Below, piece by piece: positions 1 to 8,882 of a DNA stretch of 64,000 nt. The stretch comes from an uncultured Bacteroides sp. Lineage in GTDB: Bacteria > Bacteroidota > Bacteroidia > Bacteroidales > Bacteroidaceae. The translations under genes were made by a program, and so were the position numbers. Below the pieces are notes generated by a model. The model was given only the letters and a program-made list of their open reading frames with translations, was not told the origin of the DNA and made no database searches. Position 1 is the stretch's first letter, and every line of letters begins with the position of its first letter. The stretch lies in the NCBI GenBank assembly GCA_944320865.1, contig CALUJC010000015.1:1-64000 (forward strand), read 5' to 3'.

Positions 1-399
1 AGCTTCGCCCTGTCGAAAGCGTGCGGGCTGGAGAACAATATCTACATGCAGACGGGTCTTATCATGCTCATCGGCCTGCTGGCCAAGACGGCCATCCTCA
101 TCACCGAGTACGCAGCGACGCGCCGCCGCCAAGGCATGACGCTGGCCCAGGCTGCCGTGTCCGCCGCCGCCGTCCGTCTGCGTCCCGTGCTCATGACGGT
201 GCTCACGATGGTCATCGGCATGTTGCCCCTGGTCTTTGCCTCCGGGGCGGGCGCCAACGGCAATGTCTCCTTGGGCACGGGCGTCGTGGGTGGTATGGTG
301 GTCGGCACCCTCGCCCTGCTCTTCGTGGTGCCCACGCTGTTCATCGTCTTTCAGGCGATAGAGGAGCGGGTGATGCCTCGAAGGACGCACGGCGAATAG
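1..399 (+). CDS. RND efflux permease, C-terminal end (partial)
   Basis: The open frame runs in from the window edge, so the real start lies upstream; the first ATG at 46 is internal. The 132 visible residues match the end of AcrB/MexB-type inner-membrane pumps: a helix containing LIMLIGLLAKTAILI, the basic loop EYAATRRRQGMT, the conserved RLRPVLMTVLTMVIGMLPL segment and a final hydrophobic helix ending LFVVPTLFIVF. In this family the permease exports drugs, bile salts or dyes using the proton gradient, with a periplasmic adaptor and a TolC-like factor. The outer-membrane factor follows at 674, so this is the usual adaptor-pump-channel order. Substrate cannot be told from the fragment. Confidence 0.93.
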   Translation, partial: SFALSKACGLENNIYMQTGLIMLIGLLAKTAILITEYAATRRRQGMTLAQAAVSAAAVRLRPVLMTVLTMVIGMLPLVFASGAGANGNVSLGTGVVGGMVVGTLALLFVVPTLFIVFQAIEERVMPRRTHGE

Positions 400-465
400 G
401 TCAAGATATAGACTATTGTAAGCTGAAAATGTGTTACAAAAACAAGGATATGGACACGCGGATTG

Positions 466-575
466 CTCTTGTGTCCCCCACGGGATTCTCGTTTGTCCCC
501 CACGAGGGTCTCGTTTGTCCCCGACGAGGGCCTCGTTTGTCCCCCACGAGCACCTCGTTTGTCCCCCACGAGAAA
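466..575. repeat. 22-bp tandem array A, five palindromic units
   Basis: Five head-to-tail 22-bp units start at 466, 488, 510, 532 and 554. The core CTCGTTTGTCCCCCACGAG (19 nt) has 5-bp inverted arms (CTCGT/ACGAG) and is followed by a variable 3-nt spacer. The first unit is degenerate and the third has one C-to-G change. The array lies 66 bp after the permease stop and 98 bp before the outer-membrane-factor start, so it is probably transcribed as a row of small hairpins. Because 22 is not a multiple of 3, open frames across it are not coding. Confidence 0.95.
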
Positions 576-581
576 ACGGCC

Positions 582-597
582 CTACAGATGGCTGTAG
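582..597. other. Small inverted repeat after array A
   Basis: CTACAG (582-587) and CTGTAG (592-597) form a perfect 6-bp stem with the loop ATGG, directly after array A. There is no T-run behind it, so it is not a typical terminator. It may mark the end of the repeat element. Confidence 0.5.
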
Positions 598-673
598 AGG
601 GGGTTCTGCATACGACATCGTTTGTTGGGGCTTAAAAACCCTTGATTAAGATAAAGATTTACAATAAAAGATT

Positions 674-2053
674 ATGAAACGAGTAAGATATATAGTGATT
701 TTCGCTTGGGGCGCAATGCTTGCTTCGTGCGGCGTCTATACCCGATACGAGCGTCCCGCGCAGGCTTTGAACGGCCTCGACAGCCTTTACCGCCCGGAGA
801 ACCGGCCGGACACGGCACGCTCCCTGGCTTCCCTCCGTTGGGAGGAACTCTTTACTGATCCTTGCCTGCAAGTACTGATACGGCAAGGATTGGCAGCTAA
901 TGCCGACTTGCAAGTGGCCCGTCTGCAAGTGGAGGAGGCGCAGGCCACCCTCCGCCAAAGCAAGCTGGCTTATCTGCCTTCCGTGGACTTCGCTCCCGAA
1001 GGCGCCCTGAGCAGCACGGACGGGGGCAAGGCGCAGAAGACCTATAATGTCGGCGCGTCGGCCTCGTGGGAGATTGACCTTTCCGGCAGGTTGACCAATG
1101 CCAAACGCCGTGCCCGTGCCGCCCTGATGGAGAGCGATGCTTATCGGCAACTAATGCAGACGCAGGTCGTGGCCACCGTGGCGGACAGCTACTACACATT
1201 GCTGATGCTGGATGAGCAAATTCGCCTCACTGAGCAGACGGTGGAGAGCTGGTGGGAATACGTCCGCAGCCTCGAAGCCTTGCTCTTGGCGGGACAGGCC
1301 GACCGGGCGACGGTGGCGCAGGCGCGAGCCTCTCACTTGGCGGCGCAATCGTCATTGCTCAGCCTGCAACAACAGGCCATCGAGCAGGAGAACGCCCTTT
1401 GCGCCTTCCTCGGACAGACGCCCCGGCACATCGAACGCGGCGTGATGGGCGACCAACGTTTCCCGCAGTCGCTCAGTGTGGGCGTGCCGCTCGATCTTGT
1501 CGCCCGTCGTCCCGATGTCCGCCAGGCGGAAGCGCAACTGATGCAGGCTTTCTACACCACCAACTCCGCCCGCTCGGCGTTCTATCCCTCCATCACCCTC
1601 GGTGGTTCGGCGGGGTGGACCAACAGTGGCGGGGCGGTGGTCACTAACCCCGGCTCGTGGCTACTATCTGCCGTCGGCTCGTTGGTGCAGCCCCTCTTCA
1701 ACCGGGGGCAGAATGTGGCCAACCTGAAGATTGCCAAGGCGCAACAGGAAGAAGCCCTGCTCCGCTTCCGGCAGTCGCTGCTCGACGCAGGCAACGAGGT
1801 GAACAACGCCCTGACGCAGTGCCAGACGGCACGCGAACGCCTCCGCCTCGACCGTGAACAAGTCACCCAACTGCAGACTACCGTAATGGACACGCAACTG
1901 CTGATGGACAACTCCGCCGACGTGAACTATCTGCAGGTGCTCACCGCCCGGCAGTCGCTGCTGTCGGCGCAACTGACGGCGGTGCAGGACAAATACGATG
2001 AAGCCCAAGGCGTGATAGGGCTTTATCATGCCTTGGGCGGGGGATTGGAATAG
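674..2053 (+). CDS. TolC/OprM-family outer-membrane efflux lipoprotein
   Basis: This 459-aa protein is the outer-membrane channel partner of the RND pump encoded just upstream. A signal peptide ends in a lipobox (LASC, Cys19), so the mature protein is a lipoprotein of the NodT/OprM/CusC group. Two outer-membrane-efflux repeats follow, at roughly residues 55-240 and 265-455, with the family hallmarks LVARRPDVRQAEAQL near residue 275 and a glycine-rich barrel segment (PSITLGGSAGW) near residue 305. Length is normal for the family. The start at 674 is the ATG that leads directly into the signal peptide. The gene is codirectional with the permease across a 274-bp gap that contains repeat array A. 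Confidence 0.93.
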   Translation: MKRVRYIVIFAWGAMLASCGVYTRYERPAQALNGLDSLYRPENRPDTARSLASLRWEELFTDPCLQVLIRQGLAANADLQVARLQVEEAQATLRQSKLAYLPSVDFAPEGALSSTDGGKAQKTYNVGASASWEIDLSGRLTNAKRRARAALMESDAYRQLMQTQVVATVADSYYTLLMLDEQIRLTEQTVESWWEYVRSLEALLLAGQADRATVAQARASHLAAQSSLLSLQQQAIEQENALCAFLGQTPRHIERGVMGDQRFPQSLSVGVPLDLVARRPDVRQAEAQLMQAFYTTNSARSAFYPSITLGGSAGWTNSGGAVVTNPGSWLLSAVGSLVQPLFNRGQNVANLKIAKAQQEEALLRFRQSLLDAGNEVNNALTQCQTARERLRLDREQVTQLQTTVMDTQLLMDNSADVNYLQVLTARQSLLSAQLTAVQDKYDEAQGVIGLYHALGGGLE

Positions 2054-2114
2054 GAAATGAGAATGAGAACCTAAGCCTTAATCTCTCTTCATAAATTTCA
2101 AAACTGGTAATAGC

Positions 2115-2149
2115 AGCCGCCTGGTCCGTGAGGGATAGGGCGGCTTTTT
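2115..2149 (+). terminator. Rho-independent terminator after the efflux operon
   Basis: AGCCGCC (2115-2121) pairs with GGCGGCT (2139-2145), followed by a T-run. It sits 62 bp after the stop of the outer-membrane-factor gene and just before the convergent gene ending at 2165. Confidence 0.85.
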
Positions 2150-2164
2150 GGTGCTTTATAAATG

Positions 2165-4498
2165 CTACTTGTTGATAAGACGACAGTAAGGTAATACTTT
2201 GCCTTGTTCGGCGGGAATTACGTTGAAGGCTACGAAGCCATTGTCCGATTCAGGCTCTAAGAGGGTAACCAGCAGATTTCCACCTTTCTGACGGACAGGT
2301 ACCAGGTAGCTGCCAGGCGGGAAAGTCTTGGTTTCGTGGATAATTTTTGTGTCGACTTGTATGGGATGTATCTGTTCCCATTCTTCGGCAGCTCGATTGC
2401 AGCTTTCCACTTGATAGCTCTCCACTTGGCATTTCAAAGGCTCCTTCAATGTCTGGACTTCTATGCCGAGTGCTTTTAGCTTGTTGACAGCCTTTCGACA
2501 AGAGGCGTGAAAAAGATAAGCATCAGGACGTCGGCGGGTCAGTGTTGGCACCGGAAGTAGGGCGTCTAAGGCAGGAAGTGTTTTAGTGAAACGTCGTCCT
2601 GTGTGTTGTCCTATGAAGCGGATGGGGCAATCGTGTATGGTCGGTTGAAATGTGACGGTGATGTCTCGTTTGCCTTCCAAAGTCTCTTGATTGGCTAAGG
2701 CAATGCATTTTTTTAAATCTTCCCGATGGATGCAGGCAGTGCGGATAGCATCGTAGGCGACGATGAAACCACATTCTACGCGTTTGTCAAATAGATTTCG
2801 TCCCATTCCTATGCCTTTGATTTCGATGAATAGCGACACGGCATTGTTCAGTCCTTGCCATGTGGAACTGGATTGCGGACTTTTGGCTGCTTTTACCGCA
2901 TAGAGTGTATCGTTTACCAAGCGAGGCGTGAAATAACAACTTGATGTATAGCCTTGTTGTTGGAGCGCATCCTTGGCTTGTGCCAAAAACAGATGTTGTG
3001 TCAGCTGGCGCAAGGTACTAACTATGTTGGGATGTCCGCTAGGCAGGAATAGTACATCATAGTCAACTTCGGCGGACAATCCTTCATCAAGATGAGCAAA
3101 TTCTTGACGATTAGGACGAAATTCGTGGATGTCAAGAGCTATATCAGGATTCCAATGCAAATAGGCGCGTTTCAGCAAGGAGGTTACTGGATCTGTTAAT
3201 TTAGTTTGGTCTCGATTCAAATCCAATCCACTGCCGGAGTAACGGCTTTGCTTTTGGTAGCCATAAGGATTGGCCACAGGCACCAAAGCAATATTTGTTT
3301 GCTGGAGCAAGGCGTTTGCTGTAGAATCGTGCAATAGATGGGCAGCCAACATGCAGATTGCTTCCACCCCTGCTGGTTCATTGCCATGCAAGCCTCCTTG
3401 TATCCAAAGTTTGATTTTTGTGGAATCACTCCCGTTTCCAAAATACAGGATAGGGATGTCTAACCCTTCAGGTGTTTTTCCTATTGATGAAAGATATACC
3501 TGTTCGCTGTGTTGCTTGGCTAAGCGTGATAAATAATCTTCTATTGTTTGCAACGAGGCGAAACCATCTTTATTCGTTACTAAAGCAGGTGTTTGGTAAT
3601 CTTTAGGAGAGGGTTGCAATAACAGAGGAATGGCTGCCATACCCATTTCGATGGATTGATGCCCTACACCTTTTACTATTATTTTACGCCATCGGCATCG
3701 CCATTGGTGGCTTGTAGCAAGCTTTTGTATATAGTTGTAGAAGGTATTTCCTCGTTCGTATCGGTTACGTCCTTGAGCTTCGGCTTCGGGAGTCTTACGT
3801 AGGTATGATTCTCGAACGGTATCACCCGTAGCCAATTGTAGCACAATATCTTTTTGCAGATATTGTTTCAATTGTTCTTGGTCGATATAAGGGATGTCTT
3901 TTACACCATAGGGATAAGCTTTTGTCGTATCGGGAAAGGTGTACCAGCCTGGACTTCCGATGATAGCCCTCCGTATATAAGGACTGTTGTGTACCAACAT
4001 GAAGCGTTGCACGAACTGGCCTCCCGCTGAGTGACCATATATGTTGTAGCAGCCAAGTTCATGCTTGGTTATCTTGGCTATGTATTCATATATTTTGTCT
4101 ATAAGTACAGGGGTCAATTCCTCACGTTTTTTGAAAGTGCCAGCTTTTATATTCATTACTCCGACTTCTTGATAGTCGTTCAACGGATACATATCTTTGT
4201 CAAATTGAGGAATGAATACCATGAATTGTTTGGTTTGTGCCTCTTTTGCCCATGCTTCTAATAAATAGGTGTAGTTGCGGTCGGCTCCTTGAAACACGAA
4301 AACGATAGGCATTTTTGTAATATCTCCATGGGTAGGTATATAGTAGTGCACATCAATAGGTTTGTCGTCAAATGGTTTATATTGGTTATAAACAAACATG
4401 CCTTCGCCGGTCGGCAAAGAGCTTGTACCCTGTGTTTGTGCATTCGCTTTGCAAAAAAACAGTGATGTGGATAATAGTAGTAAGATGATTGTTTTCAT
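2165..4498 (-). CDS. Secreted two-domain esterase-like / M14 zinc carboxypeptidase
   Basis: The 777-aa protein has a Sec signal peptide (about residues 1-20) and two enzyme modules. Residues about 35-300 resemble an alpha/beta-hydrolase of the esterase/PHB-depolymerase type, with the nucleophile elbow GHSAGG (Ser157) and a late GVGH (His280). Residues about 315-640 are an M14 metallocarboxypeptidase with zinc-ligand motif HGNE (His371, Glu374), LDLNRD around 425-430 and DIHE (His458). The family cleaves C-terminal residues from peptides; the esterase half could release acyl groups. It is the last gene of the SusCD operon and overlaps iadA by 4 bp (ATGA). A short in-frame duplication (QVES twice) occurs near the C-terminus, encoded by two 15-bp units at 2401-2430. 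True substrates are unknown. Confidence 0.85.
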   Translation of the reverse strand: MKTIILLLLSTSLFFCKANAQTQGTSSLPTGEGMFVYNQYKPFDDKPIDVHYYIPTHGDITKMPIVFVFQGADRNYTYLLEAWAKEAQTKQFMVFIPQFDKDMYPLNDYQEVGVMNIKAGTFKKREELTPVLIDKIYEYIAKITKHELGCYNIYGHSAGGQFVQRFMLVHNSPYIRRAIIGSPGWYTFPDTTKAYPYGVKDIPYIDQEQLKQYLQKDIVLQLATGDTVRESYLRKTPEAEAQGRNRYERGNTFYNYIQKLATSHQWRCRWRKIIVKGVGHQSIEMGMAAIPLLLQPSPKDYQTPALVTNKDGFASLQTIEDYLSRLAKQHSEQVYLSSIGKTPEGLDIPILYFGNGSDSTKIKLWIQGGLHGNEPAGVEAICMLAAHLLHDSTANALLQQTNIALVPVANPYGYQKQSRYSGSGLDLNRDQTKLTDPVTSLLKRAYLHWNPDIALDIHEFRPNRQEFAHLDEGLSAEVDYDVLFLPSGHPNIVSTLRQLTQHLFLAQAKDALQQQGYTSSCYFTPRLVNDTLYAVKAAKSPQSSSTWQGLNNAVSLFIEIKGIGMGRNLFDKRVECGFIVAYDAIRTACIHREDLKKCIALANQETLEGKRDITVTFQPTIHDCPIRFIGQHTGRRFTKTLPALDALLPVPTLTRRRPDAYLFHASCRKAVNKLKALGIEVQTLKEPLKCQVESYQVESCNRAAEEWEQIHPIQVDTKIIHETKTFPPGSYLVPVRQKGGNLLVTLLEPESDNGFVAFNVIPAEQGKVLPYCRLINK

Positions 4499-5676
4499 GC
4501 TTCGTATCTTCCTTTATGTAAAATAGTTTGTTGTTTCATCATGATTTCTCCCTTTGCCATGACATCTGTCAATTGCAGAATGTCTTTATCGAGCACGCAT
4601 AAGTCTGCATCGTAGCCTGGAGCAAGGCGTCCTTTGGTCTGTAAGTGCAAATTCTGTGCAGGGTTGGCTGTTATCAAGCAGATAGCTTTCTCCAAAGGCA
4701 GATCGCACTCTTTTACCAGCAAACGTGTTTCTTGCCAGTTTAAATCAAGTGGAGCAGGCCGATAGGTAACAACGTGGGTAACAGGGTCTGTTCGTTTCAC
4801 TCCTCCATGTCCATCACTGGAGAAAGTCAATTGCTCGATGTGCACGCCTTTTTCCAAGGCTTGCATGACGGCAAGTCGAGGAAGAGTGAAGCGGGTACCT
4901 CCGGTTGAGAAATCTAACCTCCCTCCTAAGCGGGCAAATTCGAGACCTTGTTCAAACAAGGCTTCAGTTCGTATCATATGGGTGGGTGAAAGGTAAGAAA
5001 CCAAAGTGGGGTATTCGTGGGCAATGTTTAACAATTTTTCTATACCTTCAGGCAGGTTGCCCAAGTGTATGTGCAAGATACCTCCTTTGCCTGAAGTGAA
5101 TCCACCGAGCCGTACTTGGTTGATGAGGCGTAAAATTTCCAGTTCTTGTGGAAACGAGCAACGGTCGTCACTTAATGCGAGTTTACATCCAATTACTTTG
5201 TCGATGAAAATCAAATCTTCAGCTACGCTTCCTGTTAATGTCCGTTCGGGCAAACCATAATAGCTGGTTAGCATGTAGGCTGTTAGTCCTTCCATGTCCA
5301 AAGCTTTTGTTTTAGCGTATAAAGTCCCCAGTTGTTTTACAAAGCCGTCGGTACCCAAAAGGCCTACTACGGTCGTAGTCCCGCAGGCTATCAATTCGCT
5401 TACGGTTACTTCGGGCACTAGCGAAGCATATCCCTGTTGCCCTCCTCCGCCAATGATGTGTACGTGTTGGTCTATAAAGCCGGGTGTTACGATGTTTCCT
5501 TCCACATCGATAGTTTCTATACATAGTCCGTCTATGCGGATGGATTTATCTATAAGCATTATCTTTTCTCCTCCCACCAGTATATCGTTTATTCCTAAGT
5601 GTTCTGGTGCATAGATGTCTGCGTTCTTTATAAGTTTGAGTGATGATTTCATTGCATAACTATTTGTGTTTGTCAT
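4495..5676 (-). CDS. iadA: Isoaspartyl dipeptidase (beta-aspartyl-peptidase)
   Basis: This 393-aa amidohydrolase-superfamily enzyme matches IadA, which hydrolyses dipeptides with an isoaspartyl N-terminus. Visible motifs are GFIDQHVHIIGGGG (metal-binding HxH, near residue 70), the strand-4 LHIHLG, the PTHMIRT segment and SSDGHGG, which carries the last metal-ligand Asp. No signal peptide is apparent, so it should act in the cytoplasm on imported peptides. It overlaps both neighbours by 4 bp, so it is translationally coupled between the DcuC-like carrier and the M14 peptidase. An alternative start lies 8 codons downstream (MKSSLK, ATG at 5652) and would remove the atypical N-terminus MTNTNSYA. 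Confidence 0.9.
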   Translation of the reverse strand: MTNTNSYAMKSSLKLIKNADIYAPEHLGINDILVGGEKIMLIDKSIRIDGLCIETIDVEGNIVTPGFIDQHVHIIGGGGQQGYASLVPEVTVSELIACGTTTVVGLLGTDGFVKQLGTLYAKTKALDMEGLTAYMLTSYYGLPERTLTGSVAEDLIFIDKVIGCKLALSDDRCSFPQELEILRLINQVRLGGFTSGKGGILHIHLGNLPEGIEKLLNIAHEYPTLVSYLSPTHMIRTEALFEQGLEFARLGGRLDFSTGGTRFTLPRLAVMQALEKGVHIEQLTFSSDGHGGVKRTDPVTHVVTYRPAPLDLNWQETRLLVKECDLPLEKAICLITANPAQNLHLQTKGRLAPGYDADLCVLDKDILQLTDVMAKGEIMMKQQTILHKGRYEA

Positions 5677-7055
5677 TGTGTAATAAAATGATATCCGATT
5701 AAGAAAAGAATGCTACCTATTAGGGGAGGGGCATTCCTTTTGGCCAGTTCAATGGGAGATACCTCTGCTACACCGGCTATGGCAACAATAACTCCTGCAA
5801 TAGGTGAAGCTGCCCGCCCCATGCTGGCTGCCAGTTGCAAAGGTAGTACTAATACATAGGCGGGAAGTCCTAATTGCAATGCTATGGTAGGTAGCAGGGG
5901 ACCGAAAGAGAAAAAAGCTGCATTACCACTTCCCATAAGTATGGCTGCACTGAAGACAATGAGTGCAAAGACTGCTGCAATGGCCATACCGGGTAATCCG
6001 ATATGGGAAGAATAACCTACCAACGAATCCACAAATCCTAAGGCAATAAGCCCTTTTGAGAAAATTTCGGAGGCTACAATCAGTGTTACCACATTAGCAA
6101 AAGATTTTCCCATACCTTGCCAGAAACTGCTTGTGGCGCTAAATGCCTGGCGTAAACTACGCTTGTGTATTATAAAGGCGATTAGTGATATTAGTAAGGA
6201 AAAGAGCATCGCTGTAGTGGTATTCAAAGCTACTGGGGGATGAATGAGCGATACGTAAGGTGAAAATATGATCAGTAATGCCAAGGGTAGAATGGGGAAA
6301 ACAGCAAAAAATAAAGGAATGTCGGGTTTGCTTGGTGGCTCGGGAAGTATCATGTTTTTCCCTTTTCCCCTTTCAGCCTGTTCTTTTTTGTCGAAATAAC
6401 GGTTGCTGAGATAGAATAATAGCATGACAACCAATAAGGTCGGCAGAACCAAAGGCAGTTGATGTACAATGAAATACTCTACGTTGCTTTTCTCTATCAA
6501 TTGGGCTGCTAATGCCGTATTGGCAGAACCCGGACCTTGGTCAAAGATAGTTGCTGCGGCTATGACCGATAAGGCAGTCAGTCTACTTACCCCCAATCCT
6601 GTCAGAATAGGGTAAACCGAAGCTACTAAAAGTAGTCCTAATCCAGTGGCGGATGGAGTGGTGATGAATAGCATCTGTCCTATAGGTATAGAAAGCAGAG
6701 CGGCTGCATATGGATAACGGCGGAAGATACGTAAAGGTTTGGTAGATAGATAAACCAAGGTATCTGTTGCTTTGATGAAGTTCATGAATGCCACATATCC
6801 GCCGATGGTCATAATCATCAGCCCGGCACGTAGGAAGTTACTGGAGAAGGTTTCTTCGATGTTTTTCACTAAGTCGAATGCTACATTGCCGGTCGGATTC
6901 CCAAGCGTAGGAAGTGGGAATCCGAGGGCAAATGCACAGATAAGCATTCCGATGCCGGCGCATAACAGGACGCCTTGCGGATTTAACCGATGGTATAATC
7001 CGAAGGCTGTCACTGTTATGAACGCCAAACATAAGATAAAGGCAAAACCGGACAT
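5673..7055 (-). CDS. DcuC-type C4-dicarboxylate/amino-acid carrier
   Basis: A 460-aa inner-membrane protein with about 12 hydrophobic segments, resembling the anaerobic C4-dicarboxylate carrier DcuC family. Typical stretches are FDQGPGSANTALAAQLIE near residue 180 and ILMGSGNAAFFSFGPLLP near residue 370. The family exchanges or exports succinate, fumarate or aspartate-like compounds. Lying between susD (5-bp gap) and iadA (4-bp overlap), it may take up isoaspartyl dipeptides or export dicarboxylates released from aspartate; this role is inferred only from context. Confidence 0.85.
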   Translation of the reverse strand: MSGFAFILCLAFITVTAFGLYHRLNPQGVLLCAGIGMLICAFALGFPLPTLGNPTGNVAFDLVKNIEETFSSNFLRAGLMIMTIGGYVAFMNFIKATDTLVYLSTKPLRIFRRYPYAAALLSIPIGQMLFITTPSATGLGLLLVASVYPILTGLGVSRLTALSVIAAATIFDQGPGSANTALAAQLIEKSNVEYFIVHQLPLVLPTLLVVMLLFYLSNRYFDKKEQAERGKGKNMILPEPPSKPDIPLFFAVFPILPLALLIIFSPYVSLIHPPVALNTTTAMLFSLLISLIAFIIHKRSLRQAFSATSSFWQGMGKSFANVVTLIVASEIFSKGLIALGFVDSLVGYSSHIGLPGMAIAAVFALIVFSAAILMGSGNAAFFSFGPLLPTIALQLGLPAYVLVLPLQLAASMGRAASPIAGVIVAIAGVAEVSPIELAKRNAPPLIGSILFLIGYHFITQ

Positions 7056-7060
7056 AATTA

Positions 7061-8857
7061 TTATAGATAACCTGGGTTGTTTTCCAATTGACGCCCGGTG
7101 TTTGAGTCAATAAACTCTTGCGGGATGGGGAATAATACTGGCGTGTTGTAATCGTTCATGCCACGCGCATCCCGTCCCGTGATTTCGTTCAACTGACGGG
7201 TACGGCGCTTGAAGTAGTTATTTACATCACGTTCATCACCTCCGTTTTCTTGACTTACGCGTATAAGTGTGTGGCGTCTTTCTTCTTCCGACAATAGTTC
7301 ACGGCTCCTTTCATCCAAAATCAGATCCAATCCTCCATTAATAAGGTCTGTTTCCGTAATACTTACTGCATTCGAACGATTACGGATGGCATTAATCCAT
7401 TTGATGGCATCGGTATATTGTCCTGTCTTGTATAAGGCTTCCGCGTACAGCAAGTAAGTATCGGCCAGGCGAAGGTAAACGATGTCTTGATAGCATCCGT
7501 CCTTGTCCCCATTAGCAATCAGTGGCGGTACATAGTCCCATTTACGAGTGGTTGGCCAGTTGTATTTTTTAATGGTAGTTTTGGTATCGTCCAGCATTTC
7601 GTTAGTCACAATGGTGTCTATCACCGCTTCTCCATTATAACGGAATTCTCGAAGCACACCGTCGGCATCTCGTTCATTGATTGTCCATACCATAGCATAA
7701 TCAGAGATGCGGTCATCGTTGGTACCTTGTCCCTTATAATTATAGAGACGTAATGCGCCTCGCGAGGGGACACAGCGGCCAGCACCTTTGCCGCCATTGT
7801 TTATCCAAAATGCTTGAGGCCATGTGGCTGCACCGCTGGTATAGTCAGGGTCTTCCATATTGCTCTTGTTAATGATGCCATCGTTTGAGTAATAATTCTT
7901 GTAGGTACTCTTTATGTAGACTTCGGCTGTTCCCCATGCACTGTTCTCGGTCTCGGTGTTCACGAAAGCATAAAGTACTTCCATGTTTCCATCAGCGTAC
8001 ATGGGGGTACGGAATACGTCTATGAACGGACAGCCGGGATTGGAAGCATTGTCTCCAAAGCGCTCTGTCATCAGTCGGTATTCAGTACTTTCTACCAAAG
8101 GCTTCAATACTTCGATGGCTTTTTCAGGTTGAGCCATGGCCAGGTAAAGTTCTCCCAGATAATGGCGTGCCATGGCACCGGATATTTTGCTGTTGTTTTC
8201 TGTTCGCATCGGTAGATTGTTTATGGCGAATGTCAGGTCTTCTTCCATCACGCCACGGATTTCTTCCACGGAATTTCTTTCCCAGTCATTGCGATAATTC
8301 AATCCGGTAATTTCTTCTGTAGACAAGGGAACTGCTCCGAATGAATAAGTCAGATGCCGGTATGCCCAAGCGCGGAAGAAGCGTGCTGTAGCGATGATTT
8401 CGTTTTTATGCTCTTCGGCTTCTGTTCCTGTACCTTCCCAGTCGATACCGCTACCTTCGGCTCGTGAAATGACCATGTTGGCTGTATTGATGATTCGATA
8501 GCACCACTCGAATATGTTTCGGAAGATTTGCAAGTCTGTTTGGTTTATCTGCGAAGGATAATACAGGAACTTGAATTCAGAGTGAGAGTTGTTGCTCCAC
8601 GAATTGTCTACACCGCTTCCCCAAGCAGCGTGGAGCACCAAGGGAAGTCCTCCGCCCAATGCATCTGCACGTCGATATTCATTACGCATCATGCCATAGA
8701 GCGCTGTGTTCATGGATTTGAATCCTGTATAACTTTCCAACAGATTTTCGGGATAAAGTGAAGCATGGGGATCTTCTTCAAGGAATTGAGATTCATTGCA
8801 TCCGCTTATGCTTGCCATGATAAGCAGAGAAAGCAGTATATATTTAATTTTGTTCAT
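7061..8857 (-). CDS. SusD/RagB-family nutrient-binding lipoprotein
   Basis: A 598-aa surface lipoprotein with lipobox SISGC (Cys20). It has the SusD-like helical/TPR N-terminal half (for example FFRAWAYRHLTYSFGAVPL near residue 160) and the RagB/SusD C-terminal signature (DIVYLRLADTYLLYAEALYKTG near 465, then FPIPQEFIDSN close to the end). The family caps its SusC partner and captures ligand at the cell surface. It lies 25 bp after susC and 5 bp before the carrier gene. Neighbours encode peptidases rather than glycosidases, so a peptide ligand is the better guess. Confidence 0.95.
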   Translation of the reverse strand: MNKIKYILLSLLIMASISGCNESQFLEEDPHASLYPENLLESYTGFKSMNTALYGMMRNEYRRADALGGGLPLVLHAAWGSGVDNSWSNNSHSEFKFLYYPSQINQTDLQIFRNIFEWCYRIINTANMVISRAEGSGIDWEGTGTEAEEHKNEIIATARFFRAWAYRHLTYSFGAVPLSTEEITGLNYRNDWERNSVEEIRGVMEEDLTFAINNLPMRTENNSKISGAMARHYLGELYLAMAQPEKAIEVLKPLVESTEYRLMTERFGDNASNPGCPFIDVFRTPMYADGNMEVLYAFVNTETENSAWGTAEVYIKSTYKNYYSNDGIINKSNMEDPDYTSGAATWPQAFWINNGGKGAGRCVPSRGALRLYNYKGQGTNDDRISDYAMVWTINERDADGVLREFRYNGEAVIDTIVTNEMLDDTKTTIKKYNWPTTRKWDYVPPLIANGDKDGCYQDIVYLRLADTYLLYAEALYKTGQYTDAIKWINAIRNRSNAVSITETDLINGGLDLILDERSRELLSEEERRHTLIRVSQENGGDERDVNNYFKRRTRQLNEITGRDARGMNDYNTPVLFPIPQEFIDSNTGRQLENNPGYL

Positions 8858-8882
8858 AACTTTGATGTATTATGTTTGTGGT

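Noticed and set aside
466-575. Array A as a CRISPR or as coding repeats (FVPHE-like)
   Set aside because: Units are contiguous with 3-nt spacers, far too short for CRISPR spacers. A 22-bp period changes the reading frame at each unit, so the peptide repeats are an accident.
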